NCBI RefSeq assembly: GCF_014646235.1
Contig: NZ_BMNB01000007.1
Location: 177,578 to 241,577 of the forward strand
DNA length: 64,000 bases
Reading direction: 5' to 3'
DNA from: Micromonospora sonchi
GTDB lineage: Bacteria > Actinomycetota > Actinomycetes > Mycobacteriales > Micromonosporaceae
The notes under the pieces were generated by a model, which had not been told where the DNA came from, ran no database searches, and was given only the letters and a program-made list of their open reading frames with translations. Position 1 is the first letter of the stretch, and every line of letters starts with the position of its first letter. The translations under genes were made by a program, and so were the position numbers. This document shows positions 1-8,078 of the stretch, piece by piece.

Positions 1-23
1 TCATCGTGGAATGTGCCCCATGA
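1..23 (+). CDS. C-terminal tail of upstream gene, probably bioF (partial)
   Basis: A reading frame enters at the window edge and ends with TGA at 21-23; the visible tail reads IVECAP. It overlaps the ATG of bioD by four bases (ATGA), the usual translational coupling of an operon. Identity as 8-amino-7-oxononanoate synthase (bioF) is inferred only from its position before bioD; six residues cannot prove it. Confidence 0.5.
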
Positions 24-748
24 CGGATCCGTGGCGGGGAGCGGTCCTGATCACCGGGACCGACACCGAGGTCGGCAAGACGGTGGTGACCGCGGCGATC
101 ACGGCCGCCGCGCAGGCGGCGGGGCTGCGGGTCGCGGTGGTCAAACCCGGCCAGACCGGTACGGCCACCGGTGCGCCCGGCGACGTCGAGGCGGTCACCC
201 GGCTGGCCGCCCCGATGACCGGCCGTACCCTGGCCAGCTTCCCCGATCCACTCGCCCCGCTGGCCGCGGCCCGGGTGGCCGAGTTGCCGCCGTTGGAGCT
301 GTACAACGCCGTCGACGCCGTCCGGGAAGAGGCCGACAAGCACGACCTGGTGCTGGTCGAGGGGGCCGGCGGGCTGCTCGTACCGATGGGGCTGCGACCC
401 TCGGGGGAGCCCTGGACGGTGGCCGACCTGGCGGTGTCGCTGGGTGCCCCGGCGGTGGTGGTGGCCCGCGCCGGACTCGGCACCCTCAACCACACCGCGC
501 TCACCCTGGAGGCGCTCGAACGGCGGGCGGTGCCGGCCGGCGTGGTGATCGGTGCCTGGCCGGCCGGACCGGAGCTGGTGCACTGGGCCAACCTGAGCGA
601 CCTGCTGCCGAACCTGCTCGGCGCCCTGCCGGCCGGCGCCGGGGCGATGGACCCGGGGGTGTTCCGGCGCTCCGCGCCGGGCTGGCTGACCCCGGCGCTG
701 TACGGCGTGCTCGACGACTGGCGCGCCTGGGCCGACGAGATCAGCTGA
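20..748 (+). CDS. bioD: Dethiobiotin synthase BioD
   Basis: ATP-dependent dethiobiotin synthetase, the penultimate step of biotin synthesis: it carboxylates 7,8-diaminopelargonate to dethiobiotin in the cytoplasm. The 242-residue product opens with the family P-loop GTDTEVGKT (about residues 12-20) and carries KPGQTG and VEGAGGLLVP, the substrate and nucleotide contact segments of the family. Length is normal. ATG at 20 is preferred over ATG at 11 because it forms an ATGA overlap with the upstream stop. The TGA stop lies inside the CTGAC-N4-GTCAG palindrome that precedes the kinase gene. Confidence 0.93.
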   Translation: MTDPWRGAVLITGTDTEVGKTVVTAAITAAAQAAGLRVAVVKPGQTGTATGAPGDVEAVTRLAAPMTGRTLASFPDPLAPLAAARVAELPPLELYNAVDAVREEADKHDLVLVEGAGGLLVPMGLRPSGEPWTVADLAVSLGAPAVVVARAGLGTLNHTALTLEALERRAVPAGVVIGAWPAGPELVHWANLSDLLPNLLGALPAGAGAMDPGVFRRSAPGWLTPALYGVLDDWRAWADEIS

Positions 749-758
749 CTTTCGTCAG
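745..758. promoter_or_regulatory. Palindromic operator CTGACTTTCGTCAG before the kinase gene
   Basis: Five-base inverted repeat CTGAC/GTCAG with spacer TTTC. The same element (CTGACCTTCGTCAG) lies at 4893-4906 in front of the ABC ATPase, and in both cases the gene-proximal flank continues as GTCAGTGCC. It abuts a likely -35 region. Probably the binding site of the LuxR-type response regulator at 2453-3217. Confidence 0.6.
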
Positions 759-795
759 TGCCCGACCCGCCCCTGCGTCGGTAGCGTGGCCGCCG
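759..795 (+). promoter_or_regulatory. Leaderless promoter of the kinase gene
   Basis: A -10-like TAGCGT at 782-787 ends seven bases before GTG at 795, which suggests a leaderless transcript. The -35 region would start at about 759-764, directly next to the palindrome at 745-758, a position typical of an activator site. Confidence 0.45.
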
Positions 796-2456
796 TGTGG
801 AGCAGTTGGCGGAGTCGTCCGAGCCGGGGCGGGAGATTCGCGGGCCGACGCGACCTGTTGCTCTGGGCGGTGCTGGCGGCCCCACTGGGGTACGCCGGGG
901 CCGTCCCGCCACACTCCCGCCACAGCGTGGCGTCGCTGCTCGTCGGCCTCTGCCTGATCAGCGTCGCGGTCGCGGTCAGCCGGCGACTGCCGCTGACCGC
1001 CCTGCTCCTGGTGCTGCTCGGCACGCTGCTGGACGGCAACTTCGTCTTCGCCGTCCCGGTGCTCAGTTACCTGGCCGGGCGCCGCAGCCCTCGTACGACG
1101 CCGGTGGCCGTGGCGTTCGTGGTGATCGCGACCGGCGGCACGGTGGTCAACCTCGCGCTGCTCGGCACCGGCCTGGCCACCTGGTTCCTGCTCGCCACGG
1201 TGCTGCTCTTCGCCGGGGTCTTCCCCTGGCTGATCGGCCGGTACCGACGACAGCAGGTCGCCCTGATCGATGCTGGTCGCCGCTACGCGCAGGTGCGCGC
1301 GGACGAGCGACAGGGCGCGGCGGACCGGATCCGGTTGCGCGAGCGGGCCCGCATCGCGCAGGAGATGCACGACACGCTCGGGCACGCGTTGAGCCTGATC
1401 GCCCTGCGCGCCGCCGCGCTGGAACTCGCCGACGGCCTCGATCCCCGGCACCGCGCCGCCGCCGGTGAACTGCGGGCCAGCGTCGCCGAGGCGACCGAGC
1501 GGCTGCACGGGATCATCGGGGTGCTCCGCGAGGAGACCGACCCGGTCACCACCCGCCCCGCCGGGGAAAGCATCGCCGACCTGGTCGCCGGCGCCCGGGA
1601 GGCCGGCATGGCGGTGCGGCTGGACCTGCCGGACGTACCGCCGGCTCTGCCGGAGTTGACGGCGCACGCCGCGTACGGGTTGGTCCGCGAGGCGCTGACC
1701 AACGCCGCCCGGTACGCGCCCGGGGCCGAGGTGACGGTCAGCCTGGCCCGGCGGGCGGACGGGGTGGCGGTCGAGGTGGTGAACGAGCCGCCGCCGGCCG
1801 GTCCGCTGCCGGGACCGCCCACCACCGGCTCCGGCCTGCTCGCCCTGGCCGAACGGGTCCGGCTCGCCGGTGGCTCGCTGAGCACCGGCCTCCGCCCGGA
1901 GGGCGGCTTCGCCGTCCGGGCCCGGCTACCCGTGCCGGCCCTCACCGCCCCCACCGCTCCCGCCGCGATCGCCCCGCCCAACCTGCGCGATGCGGCTGAC
2001 CTGCCCGCCCGGCGCGACGCGGCTCCGGCCGGCGGCCTGTCCGGCGCGGCCGGCCTGGCCGGCGCGGCCCCGGCCGGTGGGCTGACCAGCTCGACCGGCT
2101 CGGGCGCTGCTGCCGGCTCGCACCCGGTCGGCGCGGCGGCCCGCCGGCAGGTCCGGCGCAGCCTGCTGGTGGCGCTCGGCGCACCGGTCGGCCTCGCGCT
2201 GGCGCTGTCGCTGATCTACTACCCGGTCGCCACCGTCGGCGCGGTGCTGGACCGGAGCACCTTCGAGGAACTGCCGGTGGGGGCTGCCCGGGGCGACCTG
2301 GTCGGCCTGCCGCCCCGGCAGGTCGACCGGCCCGCCGGGGCGCGGCCGGACTGCGAGTACTACACCGACGGGGGAACCTTCCCGCTGACCCAGCCGACCT
2401 GGCGGTTGTGCTTCGCGGGTGGGCGGCTGGTCAGCAAGGAGCGGATCAACGAATGA
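795..2456 (+). CDS. Sensor histidine kinase (NarL-type) with an extra C-terminal membrane and outer segment
   Basis: Membrane histidine kinase of the HisKA_3 class, partner of the response regulator that follows with an ATGA overlap. Four or five hydrophobic segments fill about residues 15-150. The dimerisation/H box ARIAQEMHDTLGH (phospho-accepting His about 192) and an HATPase_c domain (REALTNAARY; GSGLLALAERV) follow. After the ATPase domain comes an Ala/Gly-rich linker, one more transmembrane segment (about 455-487) and a tail of about 65 residues with two cysteines (DCEYY and WRLCFAGG). That tail would lie outside the cell and may be a second sensor. GTG at 795 is chosen for the leaderless promoter; GTG at 786 is possible. 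Confidence 0.88.
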   Translation: MWSSWRSRPSRGGRFAGRRDLLLWAVLAAPLGYAGAVPPHSRHSVASLLVGLCLISVAVAVSRRLPLTALLLVLLGTLLDGNFVFAVPVLSYLAGRRSPRTTPVAVAFVVIATGGTVVNLALLGTGLATWFLLATVLLFAGVFPWLIGRYRRQQVALIDAGRRYAQVRADERQGAADRIRLRERARIAQEMHDTLGHALSLIALRAAALELADGLDPRHRAAAGELRASVAEATERLHGIIGVLREETDPVTTRPAGESIADLVAGAREAGMAVRLDLPDVPPALPELTAHAAYGLVREALTNAARYAPGAEVTVSLARRADGVAVEVVNEPPPAGPLPGPPTTGSGLLALAERVRLAGGSLSTGLRPEGGFAVRARLPVPALTAPTAPAAIAPPNLRDAADLPARRDAAPAGGLSGAAGLAGAAPAGGLTSSTGSGAAAGSHPVGAAARRQVRRSLLVALGAPVGLALALSLIYYPVATVGAVLDRSTFEELPVGAARGDLVGLPPRQVDRPAGARPDCEYYTDGGTFPLTQPTWRLCFAGGRLVSKERINE

Positions 2457-3217
2457 GCACTCCATCCGAGCCGGTCCGGGTGCTGCTGGCCGACGACGAG
2501 GCGATGATCCGGGCCGGGGTCCGGGCGATTCTGGCCACCGACCCGGGCATCGAGGTCGTCGCCGAGGCCGGCGACGGCCGGGCTGCGGTCGAACTGGTCC
2601 GCGCCCACCGGCCCCGGCTGGCCCTGCTGGACATCCGGATGCCGAGGTTGGACGGGCTCGCCGCCGCCGCCGAGATTCGCCGGCTGGTGCCGCAGACGGC
2701 CACCGTCATGCTGACCACGTTCGGCGAGGACGACCACGTGGCCCGGGCGCTCGGCCACGGAGCCAGCGGCTTCCTGCTCAAGTCCGGCGATCCACGCGAG
2801 CTGATCGCCGGGGTGCACGCGGTCGCCGGTGGCGGGGCGTACCTCTCGCCGGCGGTGGCCCGCCGGGTGATCGAGCTGGGCGGCGACCGGGTCGCGCGCC
2901 GGCCGCTGGCCCGGGACCGGCTGGCCGGGCTGACCAATCGCGAGCAGGAGGTGCTGGCGCTGGTCGGGGCGGGACTGTCCAACGCCGAGATCGCCCGCCG
3001 GTTGTGCCTGGTCGAGGGCACCGTGAAGACCTACCTGACCAGCATCTTCACCCGGCTCGAGGTGCGTAACCGGGTGCAGGCGGCGATTCTCGCGTACGAG
3101 GCGGGGCTGGTCGAGCCGCTCGAGGAGGACCAGCCCCGCCCGCCCTCAGGCGTCGCGCCTGCGCAGCGCCGCTCGACCGGCCAGCAGCGCCACGGCGGCC
3201 CAACCGGCGAGCAGTAG
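2453..3217 (+). CDS. LuxR/NarL-family response regulator
   Basis: 254-residue DNA-binding response regulator. The receiver domain has the acidic pocket LLADDE and the phospho-acceptor Asp60 in LLDIRMP; the C-terminal LuxR HTH starts at LTNREQEVLAL and contains SNAEIARRLCLVEGTVKTYL. The start ATG overlaps the kinase stop, so the pair is co-translated. Its 3' end overlaps the convergent permease gene by 72 bases. The likely target is the CTGAC-N4-GTCAG site found upstream of its own operon and of the ABC exporter. Confidence 0.93.
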   Translation: MSTPSEPVRVLLADDEAMIRAGVRAILATDPGIEVVAEAGDGRAAVELVRAHRPRLALLDIRMPRLDGLAAAAEIRRLVPQTATVMLTTFGEDDHVARALGHGASGFLLKSGDPRELIAGVHAVAGGGAYLSPAVARRVIELGGDRVARRPLARDRLAGLTNREQEVLALVGAGLSNAEIARRLCLVEGTVKTYLTSIFTRLEVRNRVQAAILAYEAGLVEPLEEDQPRPPSGVAPAQRRSTGQQRHGGPTGEQ

Positions 3218-3898
3218 CAGCCCGACGGCCGGTGGGTACGGCTGGCCGTCGCCGGCCAGGAAGTGCCGCCCGGCCTCGCCCGGGAAGACGTCGGCGACCC
3301 GGTTCAGCGCGGTGATGTCCGGCTCCCGCAACGACAGCGGCACGATCATCAGCACGGCGAGGAGCACCGTCAGGGTGAGCACCGCGCTGCGCAGGACGGC
3401 GCCGAGCCCGAGCGCGAGGACACCGATCAACGCCAGGTAGCCGGCCAGCGCGACGACGTCGCGGAGCGTACCGGCCGCCGGTGCGGCACCCCACTCGCCC
3501 AGTACCGGCCCGGCGACCGCCGCGCCGACCGCGCCGAGCAGCAGCCCGAGACCGAAGGTCACGGTCGCGGTCACCGCCGCCTTGGCCAGCAGTACGCGGC
3601 CCCGCGACGGCGTGCACTGCAGGGTGGTACGAATGGTGCCGGTGGTGAACTCGCTCGTGATCATCAGTAGCCCGAGGGCGAGCACGGCGTACTGGACCAG
3701 CTCCAGCGAGTCGATCAGGACGCTGCCGAGCGGGACCACCCCGGCGTCGTCACTCGGATCGTCGTTGGTGTTGCCGTTGGCCACGTAGATCGCCACCTGC
3801 GCGGCGGTCGCGGCCATGACCACCACCGCGGCGACCACCGTCCACCAGGTGCTGCGTACCGACCGGAGTTTCGCCCACTCCGCGCGGATCGTGGTCAT
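3146..3898 (-). CDS. ABC-2 type transporter permease
   Basis: 250-residue integral membrane protein with six likely transmembrane segments. It starts with the typical ABC-2 permease N-terminus (RAEWAKLRSVRSTWW), as in NatB-like and drug or lipid export permeases. Its ATG overlaps the stop of the ATPase gene (ATGA), so the two subunits are co-translated. Substrate cannot be read from sequence. The tail-to-tail overlap with the response regulator and the shared operator suggest that the two-component system controls this exporter. Confidence 0.88.
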   Translation of the reverse strand: MTTIRAEWAKLRSVRSTWWTVVAAVVVMAATAAQVAIYVANGNTNDDPSDDAGVVPLGSVLIDSLELVQYAVLALGLLMITSEFTTGTIRTTLQCTPSRGRVLLAKAAVTATVTFGLGLLLGAVGAAVAGPVLGEWGAAPAAGTLRDVVALAGYLALIGVLALGLGAVLRSAVLTLTVLLAVLMIVPLSLREPDITALNRVADVFPGEAGRHFLAGDGQPYPPAVGLLLLAGWAAVALLAGRAALRRRDA

Positions 3899-4833
3899 GC
3901 CGACGCACCCCCCGTGCGGGCCGGTCGGGCCGCATACTCGACCCGGTCGGCGGTCAGGGCCATGAAGGCCCGTTCCAGGGACGCCTCGTGCGACGCCAGT
4001 TCGTGCAGGGGCACTTTGAGTTCGTACGCCAGTTCGCCGACGCGCTCGGCGGTGGTGCCGGTGACGGTCAGCTCGTCCGTTCCGGCGGACTCGACCACCG
4101 CCCCGGCGGCGGTCAGCCGATCGGCGACGGCGGCCAGCCCCTCCGGTCGCGGGCTGCGGACCCGCACGGCGACCCCGCTGTCCGCGATCACCTGGGCGGT
4201 CGGCGCGTCGGCGATCAGCCGGCCCCGGCCGAGCACCACCAGCCAGTCCGCGGTCTGCTGCATCTCGCTCATCAGGTGGCTGGAGATCAGCACCGTCCGA
4301 CCCTCGGCGGCCAGGGATCGGGCCAGCTGCCGGATCCAGCGCACCCCGTCCGGGTCGAGGCCGTTGACCGGCTCGTCGAACATCAGCACCGGCGGGTCGC
4401 CGAGCAGGGCGCCGGCGATGCCGAGCCGCTGCCCCATGCCGAGCGAGAACGCGCGAGCGGGTTTGGCCGCCGCCCGCTCGTCCAGCCCGACGGTGGCGAG
4501 GACCTCGTCGACCCGGCGTTCGGAGATGCCGTTGCTGGCGGCCATCGCGGACAGGTGGGCCCGGCCCGAGCGAGCGGGATGCACGGCCCGCGCGTCCAGC
4601 AGCGCGCCGACCTCGTGCAGCGGTCGGCGCAGCCGGCGGTACGGCCGTCCGCCGATCAGCGCCTGGCCTGCGGTGGGCCGGTCCAGTCCCAGGATCAGCC
4701 GCATGGTGGTGGACTTGCCGGCGCCGTTGGGACCGAGAAAGCCGGTGACCCGGCCGGGAGCGATGTCGACGGTCAACTCATCGACCGCGGCGGTGCTCCC
4801 GAACCGCTTGGTCAACGTACGTAACGTGATCAT
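3895..4833 (-). CDS. ABC transporter ATP-binding protein
   Basis: 312-residue ATPase for the adjacent permease. Walker A GPNGAGKST, signature region FSLGMGQRLGIAGALLG and Walker B VLMFDEP are all visible, then a C-terminal extension of about 80 residues as in CcmA/NatA-like exporters. ATG at 4833 is chosen because the family motif ITLRTLTKRFG begins there and a -10-like TACCGT lies six bases upstream; a longer frame to 4893 would run into the operator. Confidence 0.92.
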   Translation of the reverse strand: MITLRTLTKRFGSTAAVDELTVDIAPGRVTGFLGPNGAGKSTTMRLILGLDRPTAGQALIGGRPYRRLRRPLHEVGALLDARAVHPARSGRAHLSAMAASNGISERRVDEVLATVGLDERAAAKPARAFSLGMGQRLGIAGALLGDPPVLMFDEPVNGLDPDGVRWIRQLARSLAAEGRTVLISSHLMSEMQQTADWLVVLGRGRLIADAPTAQVIADSGVAVRVRSPRPEGLAAVADRLTAAGAVVESAGTDELTVTGTTAERVGELAYELKVPLHELASHEASLERAFMALTADRVEYAARPARTGGASA

Positions 4834-4839
4834 GTTCGG

Positions 4840-4906
4840 ACGGTATGTCGGTGGCGGCCGGTCCCACCGTGCCCGAAAGGCACCACCCGGCACTGACCTT
4901 CGTCAG
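4840..4906 (-). promoter_or_regulatory. Promoter and palindromic operator of the ABC exporter operon
   Basis: On the minus strand a -10-like TACCGT (4840-4845) ends six bases before the ATG, suggesting a leaderless mRNA. CTGACCTTCGTCAG lies at 4893-4906, the same palindrome as at 745-758 and in the same orientation relative to the gene, though further upstream. Confidence 0.5.
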
Positions 4907-4986
4907 GGCCCGCCTCCTCCGTCGGCGTCGCCCCCTCCGTCGGGGCCGTCGGCCTGTCGGGCCGTTGGTCTGTCGGGGCCGCCGGC

Positions 4987-6180
4987 TCAGCGGCCGACGA
5001 GGAAGGCGTCGGGCATCCGGAAGGTGAGGTTGTCCGGGTATCGGGGCGGGCGAAGCACGCGCACGCCGGCCAGCAGCGGAGCGGCCTCGGCCACCACCGT
5101 CGCGGCCTCCATGCGGGCGAGTTGGTCGCCGACGCAGCGGTGCGCGCCCGCCCCGAAGGCCAGATGTCGGCGTGACCCGCGTTGCCCCGGCCGGAACTCG
5201 TCGGGCGAGTCCACCATTGCCGGGTCCCGCCCGGCCCGGGCCAGCCACAGCACGATGCTGGTGCCCGCCGGCACCGCCGTACCGCCCAGCGTGGTGTCCA
5301 CCGCGGCCACCCGCCGCCAGGTGACGATCGGCGGTTCCAGCCGCAGCCCCTCCTCCACCACGTCGGCGACCGCGACCGAGCCGTCGCGCAGCCCGGCGAG
5401 CACCGCCGGCTCTCCGGTGAGCCGATGCATCAGCAGGGTGAGGAACTGCGAGGTGGTTTCCTGGCCGGCGACCAGCAGGAAGAACAGCGCGCCGACCACC
5501 ACGTCGGGCGGGTGCCCGGCGGCGCGCAGGGACGCGGCCAGGCCGCCGCCGGTGGCCGCGAACTCCCGCAGCACCCGGTGGAAACGACCCACCTCGGCGG
5601 CGAGAGCCTGCTGCCGGTCGGTGTCCAGCGGTGCCCAGAACAGCTCCAGGGCCGCGCGGGCGAAGTCCTTCACGGCCGCGACCGGGGCGTCGGGCAGCTC
5701 GACCAGCCGGGCCAGGACCAGCAGCGGCAGGTCGGCGGCGAGTCCGGCGTGCAGGTCCACCGGTGCGCCGGTGGTCAGGGTGGCGTCCAGCTCGGCCACC
5801 CGGCGCCGGACCAGTGCGGCCAGCCAGTCCCGCTGGGCGGCCACCCGGGTCGGGTGCAGCGCGTCGGCGACCAGCGCCCGGATCCCCGGGTGGCTCGCGC
5901 CACCGTTGTTGGCCAGCGTCGGAGGCAGCCGGAACCGGTGCGCGGCGAGGGTCCGCAGCGCGGCCACCGGCATCGGGGTGACCGCGTCCAGGGCGTTGTC
6001 CGGCCGGTACGTCTCGGCCTCGGTGAGCACCCGGCGGACCAGCGCGTGCCGGGTCACCAGCAGGTGTTCGACGCCCACGTGATCGGCGACGCGGGCCACG
6101 CCGGGCCACCGGTCCACGCCGCCACCGGCCCCGGTGCCTCTGGTCGCTGTCGGGGCCTGCTCCCAGCTGCGGAACAGCAC
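4987..6180 (-). CDS. Cytochrome P450
   Basis: 397-residue class I bacterial P450 monooxygenase, cytoplasmic, needing external ferredoxin and reductase. The oxygen-binding I-helix AGQETTS, the ExxR motif in EEGLRLEPP and the heme loop FGAGAHRCVG with its axial cysteine are all intact. The start is GTG (MLFRSW), nine bases after the stop of the methyltransferase gene, so the two probably form one operon. No biosynthetic core genes are nearby; the substrate is unknown. Confidence 0.92.
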   Translation of the reverse strand: MLFRSWEQAPTATRGTGAGGGVDRWPGVARVADHVGVEHLLVTRHALVRRVLTEAETYRPDNALDAVTPMPVAALRTLAAHRFRLPPTLANNGGASHPGIRALVADALHPTRVAAQRDWLAALVRRRVAELDATLTTGAPVDLHAGLAADLPLLVLARLVELPDAPVAAVKDFARAALELFWAPLDTDRQQALAAEVGRFHRVLREFAATGGGLAASLRAAGHPPDVVVGALFFLLVAGQETTSQFLTLLMHRLTGEPAVLAGLRDGSVAVADVVEEGLRLEPPIVTWRRVAAVDTTLGGTAVPAGTSIVLWLARAGRDPAMVDSPDEFRPGQRGSRRHLAFGAGAHRCVGDQLARMEAATVVAEAAPLLAGVRVLRPPRYPDNLTFRMPDAFLVGR

Positions 6181-6189
6181 CGCGTCACG

Positions 6190-6858
6190 CTAGCCGGCCG
6201 GTTTCGCACCGCCCGCGCGCAGCTGCCACACCGTGGTGCGCTTCACCCGTACGCTCTCCAGCGCCTCGCTGACCGGCACGTCGTAGGCGGCCAGCTCGTC
6301 GAAGCGGTCCCGGGGCAGGTAGGCCCGCCCCGGATCGCCGACCAGCACCCGAGCCCCGGAGCGCACGGCGCGCAGCAGGAAACGCAGCACCCGGCTGGCC
6401 ATCGCCTCGCTGTAGAACACGTCCCCGGCGAGGACCACGTCGGCGTCGCCCGCGTCGCCGTCGAGCACGTCGCCGAGTTCGGCGTCGACGCGTACCCCGT
6501 TGGCCTCGGCGTTGAGCGCGACCGCCGCGACGGCCAGCTCGTCGATCTCCACCGCGCGCACGGCGGCGGCGCCGACCCGGGCGGCGGCGATGGCCACCAG
6601 GCCGGAGCCGGCGGCCAGGTCGAGCACCCGGCGTCCGGCGACCAACTGCGGATGGTCGGTGACGTAACGGGCGAGAGCCTGGCCGCCGGCCCAGGCGAAG
6701 GCCCAGAACGGCGGCGGTTGGTCGCTGCGGAACTCGCCCTCGGTCAGCTCCCACAGGCCGATCGGCTCGTCCGCCTGGTGCAGCCGCACCTCGGGTACGA
6801 AGGCGACGGGTGTGAGCCGGGCGTGCAGCCGGACGAAGGCGGTGGAGAGTTCGGACAC
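6190..6858 (-). CDS. SAM-dependent methyltransferase (METTL/nicotinamide N-methylase-like)
   Basis: 222-residue class I methyltransferase. Motif I is VLDLAAGSGLVAIAAA, the acidic end of strand 2 is VEIDELA and a later strand is VVLAGDVFY. FWAFAWAGGQALARY upstream of motif I is characteristic of the predicted nicotinamide N-methylase/protein-lysine methyltransferase group. GTG at 6858 (VSELSTAF) is preferred; the frame runs on to 7020, but that part reads like promoter DNA facing the divergent secreted-protein gene. It sits nine bases upstream of the P450 gene. Confidence 0.8.
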   Translation of the reverse strand: MSELSTAFVRLHARLTPVAFVPEVRLHQADEPIGLWELTEGEFRSDQPPPFWAFAWAGGQALARYVTDHPQLVAGRRVLDLAAGSGLVAIAAARVGAAAVRAVEIDELAVAAVALNAEANGVRVDAELGDVLDGDAGDADVVLAGDVFYSEAMASRVLRFLLRAVRSGARVLVGDPGRAYLPRDRFDELAAYDVPVSEALESVRVKRTTVWQLRAGGAKPAG

Positions 6859-7021
6859 CGGCCGATTGTGCCCGGTGACCCGTGACGGCGTGTCGCGAAT
6901 CGGCGGTGACCGGTTCAATACCGTACGTGAGAACGGGCATCGTGCTTGACGGTCCGTGCGAACACGCCCGTCTACCGGGTGGCTGCCGGCGCTCATAGCG
7001 TTGCCAATGGAGGCAACCAAC

Positions 7022-7028
7022 GGGAGGA
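7022..7028 (+). promoter_or_regulatory. Ribosome binding site GGGAGGA
   Basis: Strong Shine-Dalgarno GGGAGGA six bases before GTG at 7035; it fixes the start of the secreted protein gene. Confidence 0.7.
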
Positions 7029-7034
7029 CGGATC

Positions 7035-7952
7035 GTGAAGAGGCTGTGGCGTTGCACGCTACGGATCGGAGTGGTGCTGGCGTGTCTCACCGGAGTGGAC
7101 GTCGCCCTGGCCGCACCGGCGCACGCGGCGTTCGCCACCGAACTCAGCGGCCTGCCGGACCAGTTCACCGCCGGTGGGCGGGTGGCGACGGTTTCGGCCG
7201 TGGTGTCGCGATCCGACCAGGGCGACTGCATCAAGGTCCGCTGGTCGCTGGTGCTCGGTGTGCAGGGGCTGCGGCTGGACCAGGTGCGGGTGGACCGGAT
7301 CGAGGAGACCGGGTCGTTCCCGACGGAGGTCCGGATCGACGGTGACGTGGCCCGGTTGACCGACCGGCAGCTCGACCCGGGCACGCTCTGCCCCGGACGT
7401 ACGGTGACCGCGCAGTACCGGATCGCGTTCACCGGGGACGTCGGCGAGGGCCGGGTCAGCCTGGCCGCCGAGGCGTACGACCGGAACCTGCAACTGTTGT
7501 CCCGGCAGACCGCGACGCGCGTGGTGGTCGGCCGGGGCCGGGTGGCGCGGCCCACCACCGCGCCGCCGGCCGCGCCGCCGACGGTGCCGCCGACCTCGGT
7601 GCCGACCGAGGAACCGACGGTGGACCCGACTGAGGAGCCGACGGTGGATCCGGCCGACGAGGAGAGCGACCTCGCCGACGACGCGGGGTACGCGGGCGGG
7701 GCGGGGGAGACGCCGGCCGCGGGTGCGGCGGGCAACCAGGTCTCGCAGACCGGCACCGGGATCGGCCTGACCGAGGCCGCCTTCCTGCTCGGCGGGCTGT
7801 TGCTCTTCCTCGGCGTCGGCCTGCTGCTGCGCCTGCGGCACCTGACCCGCGAACCGGAAGCGGTGGACGTCGCGACCCGCTGGGAACGCCGACCCGCCCA
7901 ACCCTCCCGCTCCCGCTGGCGCACCGTCCCCCGCAACACCCCCTACCCCTGA
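7035..7952 (+). CDS. Secreted protein with Pro/Thr stalk and C-terminal membrane anchor
   Basis: 305 residues. Signal peptide: KRLWR, hydrophobic core, cleavage near APAHAAFA (about residue 33). Then a beta-rich globular domain of about 140 residues with two cysteines, a Pro/Thr/Glu-rich stalk with VDPTEEPT repeats (about 175-215), VSQTGTG, a 20-residue hydrophobic helix and a basic tail. The layout resembles a sortase substrate, but VSQTG is only a degenerate match to LPxTG/LAxTG and the cytoplasmic tail is long, so a plain membrane anchor is as likely. No family recognised. Confidence 0.75.
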   Translation: MKRLWRCTLRIGVVLACLTGVDVALAAPAHAAFATELSGLPDQFTAGGRVATVSAVVSRSDQGDCIKVRWSLVLGVQGLRLDQVRVDRIEETGSFPTEVRIDGDVARLTDRQLDPGTLCPGRTVTAQYRIAFTGDVGEGRVSLAAEAYDRNLQLLSRQTATRVVVGRGRVARPTTAPPAAPPTVPPTSVPTEEPTVDPTEEPTVDPADEESDLADDAGYAGGAGETPAAGAAGNQVSQTGTGIGLTEAAFLLGGLLLFLGVGLLLRLRHLTREPEAVDVATRWERRPAQPSRSRWRTVPRNTPYP

Positions 7953-7974
7953 CCCCTCACCCCTCCGCTTTCGT

Positions 7975-8044
7975 CGATCTTGCATTTTCGGTCGGGACAT
8001 AAGCCGCGAAAGGCTTCATATCAGCGACCAAAAGTGCAAGATCG
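7975..8044. repeat. Palindromic intergenic element, ATCTTGCA family, copy 1
   Basis: Twenty-base arms (left 7975-7994, right 8025-8044) pair with two mismatches, and an inner hairpin AAGCC/GGCTT sits between them. The element lies between convergent genes and could end transcription from both sides. A second copy with the same outer arms and a different inner stem is at 60692-60760. Confidence 0.7.
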
Positions 8045-8078
8045 GCGCGGAGTGGGGCGGCGCGGGGTGGGGGCGGGG

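Noticed and set aside
1..912. Long minus-strand open frame opposite bioD and the kinase start
   Set aside because: Arg/Ser/Pro/Ala-rich shadow of high-GC coding DNA; bioD on the other strand has clear motifs.
3914..6082. 722-codon plus-strand frame across the ABC and P450 genes
   Set aside because: Antisense shadow; low-complexity Ser/Arg/Thr composition and no domain.
4987..6858. Part of a secondary-metabolite cluster around the P450
   Set aside because: No polyketide synthase, NRPS, terpene or RiPP genes are within the window near it.
7035..7952. Classical LPxTG sortase substrate
   Set aside because: The motif is only VSQTG and the tail after the helix is about 50 residues, too long for a standard sorting signal.
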